Assembly: GCA_030156305.1 (NCBI GenBank)
Contig: JASGMZ010000028.1
Location: 1 to 19,008 of the forward strand
Source: Bacteroidales bacterium
GTDB taxonomy: Bacteria; Bacteroidota; Bacteroidia; Bacteroidales; UBA12077
Length of the DNA: 19,008 nt
Direction of reading: 5' to 3'
Shown piece after piece: positions 14,332-19,008 of this stretch (the first letter of the stretch is position 1; the number at the start of each line of letters is the position of its first letter). The position numbers were made by a program, and so were the translations under genes. The notes under the pieces are model-generated. The model made no database searches and was not told where the DNA came from. It worked only from the letters and a program-made list of their open reading frames with translations.

Positions 14332-16452
14332 ATGAAAAAAAACAATACTTTAAGCACTAAAGAAATTATCCAAAAGCGAGACTTACTAACATGTGCAGCC
14401 ATTAATTTAAAGAAAGAATTTTTTGGTATTGATTCTGTGATTGATCAAATCATTGAATCCATTTCGTCATGGTATCTATTCCCTCACATGCAGAAAAGGC
14501 CGGTTGTGATTAATTTATGGGGAATGACCGGTGTAGGAAAAAGTGATTTATTGCAGCGGCTTGTTCAACTTCTTCATTTATCGGATAAGTTTTATGATTT
14601 TGATATGTCCGAAATTGCCGAGGGCAGAGCCAATTTGAATACAGAATTTTCCATAGCATACAAGGCTATCAGTAACAACCCTGTGATTTTAGCTTTTGAC
14701 GAATTTCAGTTAGCCCGTACCATTGATGAGGAAGCCAATGAGAAAGACCAGGGGAAATCAAGAATTGTGTGGGATTTAATGGATACGGGGATATATAAAT
14801 TTATTGATTATTCGAACCATATTGATTATTTATATGAATTTATGCAAAAAGCAGTTTTTCTGGTGCGTAATGGAGTAAAAGTACGAAACGGAATTGTTGT
14901 ACAGGGATTAAGCCTGTTTAAAGCTGAGTTTAATTCGGATGATATCAGTAAGGCAGAGCGAAAACGTAACTTTTTGCGCAGGCGCAATTTTTTTCGAAAG
15001 CCCAAAGCACTTCAATCCAATTGGGAAGAAAACGATACCAACTATTTTATCGACAATGAGTTGTTGGATACTATTTTTGACCTTTACAACGATAAAATAA
15101 ACAGAATTGCCGCATTAAGAGAATATGTTATGCAATTCGACGAGAAGGAAACCCTCGATTTTATTAAAAAAGTTATAAGGCATGCTTTGTGTCCAAAAGT
15201 GGTTGACCTTTCTAAATCATTGATTTTTATTGTTGGCAATTTGGATGAGGCGTATAAAATGGCAGGCGATTTTAATCCCGACATTGATGCTGACTCCTTT
15301 TATCAGGAAACGTTAAAAATTGGGGTTCCCGAAGTAAAAACAGCCCTGAAGAAAAGGTTTAGAAAAGAGCAAATAAGCCGGCTGGGTAATACACACATTA
15401 TTTATCCATCTTTAAACCAGGAAGCTTTTAGAAAGATTATCCATAAAGAATTACAAACGATTCAAAATCAATTTAAAACAACATTTAATATTGAATTACA
15501 ATTCCATGAATCAGTGATTGAATTAATTTATCAGGAAGGCGTTTTTCCAACCCAGGGAACACGTCCGGTATTATCCACTATTAATCAGTTAATACGATCA
15601 AAAATTGGTTTCCTGGTAGCTGAAAAGGCAGAAAAAAACGATCTCAAAACAGATAAAATTCACTGGCAATTTTATCAAAATAAATTTGGTGTTGATTTTA
15701 TTTTTCAAAATCAGGTGCAATATAAGCTGGAGTTAAAATTAAACCTGGCATTATCGGAGCGCAGGAAGAACAAAAAAGATGATCTCCAGTCGCTGGTTGC
15801 TGTACATGAAAGCGGACATGCCATTATTTCGTCGTTGCTGTTAAATTATATTCCCGAAAAAATTGTTAGCATCACCACGAATAATGATTTTTTGGGATTT
15901 ACCTACACACAGTATAATCACAAAATTTATATTAAAGATGAAATGATAAGCTGGATTGCCTTGTATTTAGGCGGAATAGCCGCAGAAGAAGTGGTTTTTG
16001 GCGAAAATAAAATATCATCAGGCGCCGAAGACGATATCAATAAAGCAACAGACTTTGCTGCACGAATGATTAAAAACGCCGGAATGTATAAACTGCCCAT
16101 TGATGTGAATGTACAAAATATAAACACCAATAATTCTTTTTTCGATCTGCAGGGCGAATATAATCAGCAGTTGGAAAAATTAATTCAACAAGGAAAACAA
16201 AAAGCAATAGGGGTTTTGCTTGATAATATTGAGTTGCTTATTGCTATGGCCAATTATTTAAGCGATAATACACGGATGGATAAATCCCTGATTAAAGAAT
16301 TCATAGAAAAATATGCCCGGGGAAATATTTGTAGCAGCAAAACTTCATACCGTGAGTTATTATTGCAGAAATTTACTGAAATGAAAGATGAAAAACAATT
16401 AAACCAGTCGTTTGTGGAGCATTTATCGTTGAATAAAAACAAGCTGTCTTGA
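14332..16452 (+). CDS. Clp-type AAA+ ATPase fused to M41 (FtsH-type) zinc peptidase
   Basis: A 706-residue putative ATP-dependent protease, apparently soluble: no signal peptide or membrane segment is seen. The ATPase part has Walker A GMTGVGKS (64-71), Walker B VILAFDEFQ (118-126), a sensor-1 candidate in FIVGN (N303), an arginine-finger candidate R350 in ISRLG, and a Clp-like small domain with sensor-2 GTRP (R411). Between Walker B and sensor 1 lies a long basic insert (about 140-290). The C-terminal part (about 480-660) is an M41 peptidase: HESGH (492-496) supplies His492, Glu493 and His496. GGIAAEEVVFGENKISSGAEDD ends with Asp568, matching the third zinc ligand of FtsH. True FtsH has a different, classic AAA module and N-terminal membrane helices, so this is not FtsH. 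The role is unknown; regulated degradation of a cytosolic target is the simplest guess. Confidence 0.85.
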   Translation: MKKNNTLSTKEIIQKRDLLTCAAINLKKEFFGIDSVIDQIIESISSWYLFPHMQKRPVVINLWGMTGVGKSDLLQRLVQLLHLSDKFYDFDMSEIAEGRANLNTEFSIAYKAISNNPVILAFDEFQLARTIDEEANEKDQGKSRIVWDLMDTGIYKFIDYSNHIDYLYEFMQKAVFLVRNGVKVRNGIVVQGLSLFKAEFNSDDISKAERKRNFLRRRNFFRKPKALQSNWEENDTNYFIDNELLDTIFDLYNDKINRIAALREYVMQFDEKETLDFIKKVIRHALCPKVVDLSKSLIFIVGNLDEAYKMAGDFNPDIDADSFYQETLKIGVPEVKTALKKRFRKEQISRLGNTHIIYPSLNQEAFRKIIHKELQTIQNQFKTTFNIELQFHESVIELIYQEGVFPTQGTRPVLSTINQLIRSKIGFLVAEKAEKNDLKTDKIHWQFYQNKFGVDFIFQNQVQYKLELKLNLALSERRKNKKDDLQSLVAVHESGHAIISSLLLNYIPEKIVSITTNNDFLGFTYTQYNHKIYIKDEMISWIALYLGGIAAEEVVFGENKISSGAEDDINKATDFAARMIKNAGMYKLPIDVNVQNINTNNSFFDLQGEYNQQLEKLIQQGKQKAIGVLLDNIELLIAMANYLSDNTRMDKSLIKEFIEKYARGNICSSKTSYRELLLQKFTEMKDEKQLNQSFVEHLSLNKNKLS

Positions 16453-16471
16453 TGTGATAATAAAAAAATAT

Positions 16472-16665
16472 AGGTATAGGCGTTTTAAGTATCTCAAAAT
16501 TTGATATTTTTGTTACATATTTAATATTTAAATGAATATCATTTTAGATTTAACAGAAGAAATAATGAAAGGGTATTGTTCAATACCCTTATAAAAAGAA
16601 TGGTTGAAAGTAAAGTTATCCAGATGAATCATACAAAATACAGGGATATCTAAACGCCTATACCT
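16472..16665. mobile_element. 194-bp MITE-like element with terminal inverted repeats
   Basis: The ends are AGGTATAGGCGTTT (16472-16485) and AAACGCCTATACCT (16652-16665), perfect 14-bp inverted repeats that continue imperfectly to about 24 bp. They are abutted by a 10-bp direct repeat AAAAAAATAT (16462-16471 and 16666-16675), as a target duplication would be. A second reading is a TA duplication with ends GGTATAGGCG, as in IS630/Tc1-type elements; the A-tract makes the two hard to tell apart. No transposase is encoded, so it would be moved in trans. Inside are a hairpin, a TATTTTTG promoter-like box (16505-16512) and only a 20-codon ORF of doubtful reality (16532-16594). It starts 20 bp past the AAA-M41 stop codon. 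Confidence 0.65.
16569..16590. repeat. Perfect hairpin inside the MITE-like element
   Basis: AAGGGTATTG and CAATACCCTT are perfect 10-bp inverted repeats separated by TT, giving in practice a 9-bp stem with a 4-nt loop. There is no T run on either strand, so it is not a classical terminator, though it may still protect or end the AAA-M41 transcript. Confidence 0.7.
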
Positions 16666-16707
16666 AAAAAAATATTATGATTAATTTTAAACTAAAAAAG
16701 CATAATT

Positions 16708-17271
16708 ATGGAAAAGGAATTAATGCAAATTTTGGAAGATATTTGGACAAACCAAATTAGCAAAACTTACAATCAAGGGTTGTTATGTTCAGAAAGACAA
16801 TTACAGGCTGAATTTTATCATCATCTAAAAGCTGAAAAATATAATGATTATACCGTATGGTTAGAACCTGTATTGGAAATAAGAGAAAATCCTTTACTAC
16901 ATCACAAAAAACCGGATATAATGATTTCGAAAGATAATGAAATTGTCGGAGTAATTGAGTTGAAATACAATTTGGAGAAAGGGATTAATGTAACGAATGA
17001 TTTTGAAAAGCTAAAAGCATTTTCAACGTTAAATGGCGATACTAAAATTCCGCTTTATACCGACATAACCAATGGTAACTGGGATAATGACAAAAATTTT
17101 TCATTTAGCAAAGATTTAATTTTAATATTTGCCGTTATTGCCTGGGAAGATGTAGAGGCTTTAAATACTAAAGCCCTTAACGAAAAAAAATCTTTTAAAC
17201 ATAAAAACATGTATCATCTTATTGGTTCGGTAAATAAAGATACAACGAATTTTAAATTAAATAAATTTTAG
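16708..17271 (+). CDS. Small PD-(D/E)XK nuclease-like protein
   Basis: A 187-residue protein of no family I can name. It has a clear PD-(D/E)XK-type signature: a helix with ERQLQAEFYHHL (E29, E35), then PD at 69-70 in KKPDIMISKDNE, and IELKY with E84 and K86 on the next strand, in the expected hydrophobic setting (EIVGVIELKYN). This fits the core of restriction-endonuclease-like enzymes. There is no helicase or methyltransferase partner and no signal peptide. The C-terminal half, with FSKDLILIFAVIAWED (about 131-146), may complete the fold. It follows the MITE-like element and could belong with the WYL/AAA-M41 genes or be a separate cargo gene. The cleavage target, if any, is unknown. The end is marked by a hairpin at 17447-17486. 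Confidence 0.68.
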   Translation: MEKELMQILEDIWTNQISKTYNQGLLCSERQLQAEFYHHLKAEKYNDYTVWLEPVLEIRENPLLHHKKPDIMISKDNEIVGVIELKYNLEKGINVTNDFEKLKAFSTLNGDTKIPLYTDITNGNWDNDKNFSFSKDLILIFAVIAWEDVEALNTKALNEKKSFKHKNMYHLIGSVNKDTTNFKLNKF

Positions 17272-17446
17272 AAATGCCCGTCAGCGTACAAAAATTAAAA
17301 AAAGGAATATATTTCTGAGCATATTAATTTAACATAAGTTGTATTTAATTATTGGTTCTACCACAAATTTAAGGGAATATTTTTGAAGGCCGTTTGTAGT
17401 TCCCGAATTTTTTTGTTTACACACTTTATGAGATAGCGCTCTTAAA

Positions 17447-17486
17447 TAACAAAACCTACCGGCTTAATTGTCAGTAGGTTTTGTTA
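17447..17486. terminator. Bidirectional hairpin terminator between convergent genes
   Basis: TAACAAAACCTAC and GTAGGTTTTGTTA form a perfect 13-bp stem with a 14-nt loop; the A- and T-rich outer arms give a U-rich 3' side on both strands. It lies in the 279-nt gap between the nuclease-like gene and the convergent hydrolase gene. Nothing else was recognised in that gap except a weak GGGAA/TTCCC stem followed by Ts at about 17373-17413. Confidence 0.75.
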
Positions 17487-17550
17487 CTTATGAACATTCC
17501 CGTGTCAATTGGGAAATAAGTTAGGCTAAGTGTTTTGGCCTGTCGTTTAT

Positions 17551-18402
17551 TTAATTAACAGGAAAATACTTTGAGAAAAATTTCTTCATATCATTCCACG
17601 AGGCTGAATCTGCTGCCGCATTATAAGCAATGGGCATGTTAAATTTCTGGCCTGCTTTGGTTGATTCGGGATTTGTGAAAGCATGCAAGGCTCCTTCATA
17701 TTCTTTAAATTCATAATCAGCGCCGGCAGCCTTCATTTGATTTTTAAAATTATCTTTATCTTCCTGCGATACAAATTTATCTGCTGCTCCGTTGCAGACG
17801 AGAACATGCGTGTTTTTAATTGTTGGGTCCGCTTTAAAACCTGCAAGTCCACCGTGAAAGCTCACCACTGCATCGAGCGGGATATCTAAACTGGCAGCGG
17901 TTAACACCACCGTACCACCAAAGCAATAGCCTATTGCTGCAATACGTTCAGGATCTGCAAAACCGCTGTTTACTAAAACATCGTAAGCTGCTGTCATTCT
18001 TTCTTTCAATAAACCTATATCAGAATAAATAACACCTGCATTTTTTTGTGCCTCTTCCGGATTATCAACGATAAGGCCATTGCCGTACATGTCGGCTGCA
18101 AATGCGGTGTAACCTAATTCTGCCAACATCTTAGCCCGCTTTTGGCTGTACTCATTATTGCCCCACCATTCGTGCACAACAATGATTCCAGGGCTTTTCT
18201 TCGTTTTATTCTCATCGTAAAAAAGATACCCTTTTAATGTTGTGTTTCCTGCCTTATAATCAATCTCTTTACGAACGATATTTTGTTCGTTCTTTTTTTC
18301 CTGGTTCCTTCCGTATCCATCAGCTGTAGCTATTGATATCAATAGCAAACTGACTACAAGTAATTTAATGTCGAAACCTTTTAAATAATTTTTGATATTC
18401 AT
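17551..18402 (-). CDS. Secreted dienelactone hydrolase family protein
   Basis: An alpha/beta hydrolase of 283 residues with an N-terminal signal-like hydrophobic segment (about 12-26) and a DLH domain from about residue 45. The triad is visible: nucleophile Cys160 in GYCFGG, Asp208 in GAADKF and His240 in ALHAF. HEWWG with Glu78 matches the conserved glutamate that activates the cysteine in dienelactone hydrolases. The family cleaves ester or lactone bonds of carboxylic substrates. The actual substrate is unknown, and periplasmic members often have no link to chloroaromatic breakdown. It lies 66 nt after the alcohol dehydrogenase gene on the same strand, so an operon is possible. Its ribosome binding site is unusually strong for this genome. 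Confidence 0.88.
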   Translation of the reverse strand: MNIKNYLKGFDIKLLVVSLLLISIATADGYGRNQEKKNEQNIVRKEIDYKAGNTTLKGYLFYDENKTKKSPGIIVVHEWWGNNEYSQKRAKMLAELGYTAFAADMYGNGLIVDNPEEAQKNAGVIYSDIGLLKERMTAAYDVLVNSGFADPERIAAIGYCFGGTVVLTAASLDIPLDAVVSFHGGLAGFKADPTIKNTHVLVCNGAADKFVSQEDKDNFKNQMKAAGADYEFKEYEGALHAFTNPESTKAGQKFNMPIAYNAAADSASWNDMKKFFSKYFPVN

Positions 18403-18406
18403 ATTA

Positions 18407-18415
18407 ACCTCCTTT
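18407..18415 (-). promoter_or_regulatory. Strong Shine-Dalgarno before the hydrolase gene
   Basis: On the minus strand AAAGGAGGT precedes the ATG with a 4-nt gap, fully complementary to the 16S rRNA 3' end. It fixes the start at 18402. Other genes in the window lack such a site. Confidence 0.85.
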
Positions 18416-18468
18416 AATTAATTTGTTGAAAAACAGTTTTAATGTATATTTTGTTCAAAGGCCGGGAT

Positions 18469-19008
18469 TTATTGCATTTTTAATACAGCCCTAAATCTTA
18501 CTTTATTGGTAATCATTTTATTATAGGCCTCATTTGCTTTCTCAAGAGGAAAAACTTCAATCTGAGGACGAACATTTTTCAATACCGAAAAATTCATCGT
18601 ATCTTCAGAATCTTTTGCATCACCTGAGGGCCATCCTTGAATTGTTTTACCGGAAATAAGCGTGAAGGGGATAACATCCATGGGCTCGCTCGCCGCAGCA
18701 ACAATGATTAATTTACCTCGTTGTTTCAGGCCGTTTGTTATTTCCGAAATAACTTTGCTGTTAGGCGCGGTGGCCAAAATAATGTCAGCACCTCCAATTT
18801 TTTGTAGCTCTTCGGCCGCATTGGAGTTACTTGCATCTATGTAAATGTGTGCACCGAGTTTTAGTGCCAATTCTCTTTTTTCACTTCCGTGAGAAATTGC
18901 CACTGTTCTGTAACCGGCCGCATTCGCAAATTGTACTCCCAAATGTCCCAAACCCCCAATACCTAGTATTGCAACCGTGTCACCCGGTTTAGCTCCGCTG
19001 TTTCTTAA
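18469..19008 (-). CDS. Zinc-type alcohol dehydrogenase, C-terminal part (N-terminus beyond window)
   Basis: The last 179 residues of a medium-chain dehydrogenase/reductase; the frame stays open to the window edge, so the true start and the N-terminal zinc-binding catalytic domain are not seen. Visible is the Rossmann fold with AILGIGGLGHLGVQFA, followed by VAISHGSEKRELALKLGA. The absence of an acidic residue after the second strand, with Ser, Lys and Arg in its place, hints at NADP(H) preference; this is inference. The C-terminal block ends in NKVRFRAVLKMQ, as in the AdhA/YahK-like branch. The apparent ATG at 18949-18951 lies inside the nucleotide-binding motif and is not the start. The hydrolase gene follows on the same strand. 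Confidence 0.88.
   Translation of the reverse strand, partial: LRNSGAKPGDTVAILGIGGLGHLGVQFANAAGYRTVAISHGSEKRELALKLGAHIYIDASNSNAAEELQKIGGADIILATAPNSKVISEITNGLKQRGKLIIVAAASEPMDVIPFTLISGKTIQGWPSGDAKDSEDTMNFSVLKNVRPQIEVFPLEKANEAYNKMITNKVRFRAVLKMQ

Noticed and set aside
14332..16452. Calling the AAA-M41 protein FtsH
   Set aside because: There are no N-terminal membrane helices, the ATPase small domain looks Clp-like with GTRP, and the Walker B region is followed by a long insert that FtsH lacks.
16532..16594. 20-codon ORF inside the MITE-like element, downstream of a TATTTTTG box
   Set aside because: Too short, overlaps the internal hairpin, and has no supporting ribosome site or recognisable peptide features.
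18469..18951. Alcohol dehydrogenase read as a complete 160-residue protein starting at 18951
   Set aside because: The frame is open to the window edge, and the apparent start is in the middle of the GxGxxG nucleotide-binding motif, so the gene is only cut by the window.

Overview
The window looks like the chromosome of an AT-rich Bacteroidota, probably a Bacteroidales/Marinilabiliales-type organism; the order is inferred. The signs are TAnnTTTG-type -7 boxes upstream of several genes, almost no Shine-Dalgarno sequences, a transketolase split into two genes, a long-form amidophosphoribosyltransferase, and secreted proteins typical of the phylum. No rRNA, tRNA or CRISPR array was recognised.

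Left part (1-6749, all minus strand). yebC is closed by a strong intrinsic terminator. It is followed by glpK and a small LEA-type lipoprotein gene, then by a SPOR-domain protein, the two transketolase halves and a PurF-like amidophosphoribosyltransferase that runs off the left edge. The last three are tightly packed, and the transketolase C-half overlaps the PurF-like start by 17 nt. The set links glycerol phosphorylation, ribose-5-phosphate formation and PRPP use. A promoter-like box in front of the SPOR gene suggests the string is split into two transcripts.

Middle part (6965-13064). miaB and tadA (tRNA modification) and aspS (tRNA charging) are housekeeping genes. Between them lie an orphan STAS-domain protein, a secreted protein made of nine repeats of about 31 residues, and a secreted YfiR/DUF4154-like protein. 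Convergent gene ends carry hairpins that look like terminators.

Right part (13293-17271) is the accessory-looking region. A WYL-domain transcription regulator precedes an unusual 706-residue protein. That protein joins a Clp-type AAA+ ATPase to an FtsH-type M41 zinc peptidase, with no membrane segments. Its upstream region holds repeated GAYAAGTTT boxes and a hairpin. Just after its stop codon is a 194-bp element with terminal inverted repeats abutted by 10-bp direct repeats (MITE-like), and then a small PD-(D/E)XK nuclease-like gene. The WYL regulator plus AAA-M41 protease, with the nuclease-like gene as possible third member, is the best candidate for an undescribed system here. Its function is unknown.

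Right edge (17551-19008, minus strand). A secreted dienelactone-hydrolase family protein with an unusually strong Shine-Dalgarno follows the C-terminal part of a zinc-type alcohol dehydrogenase that is cut by the window edge.
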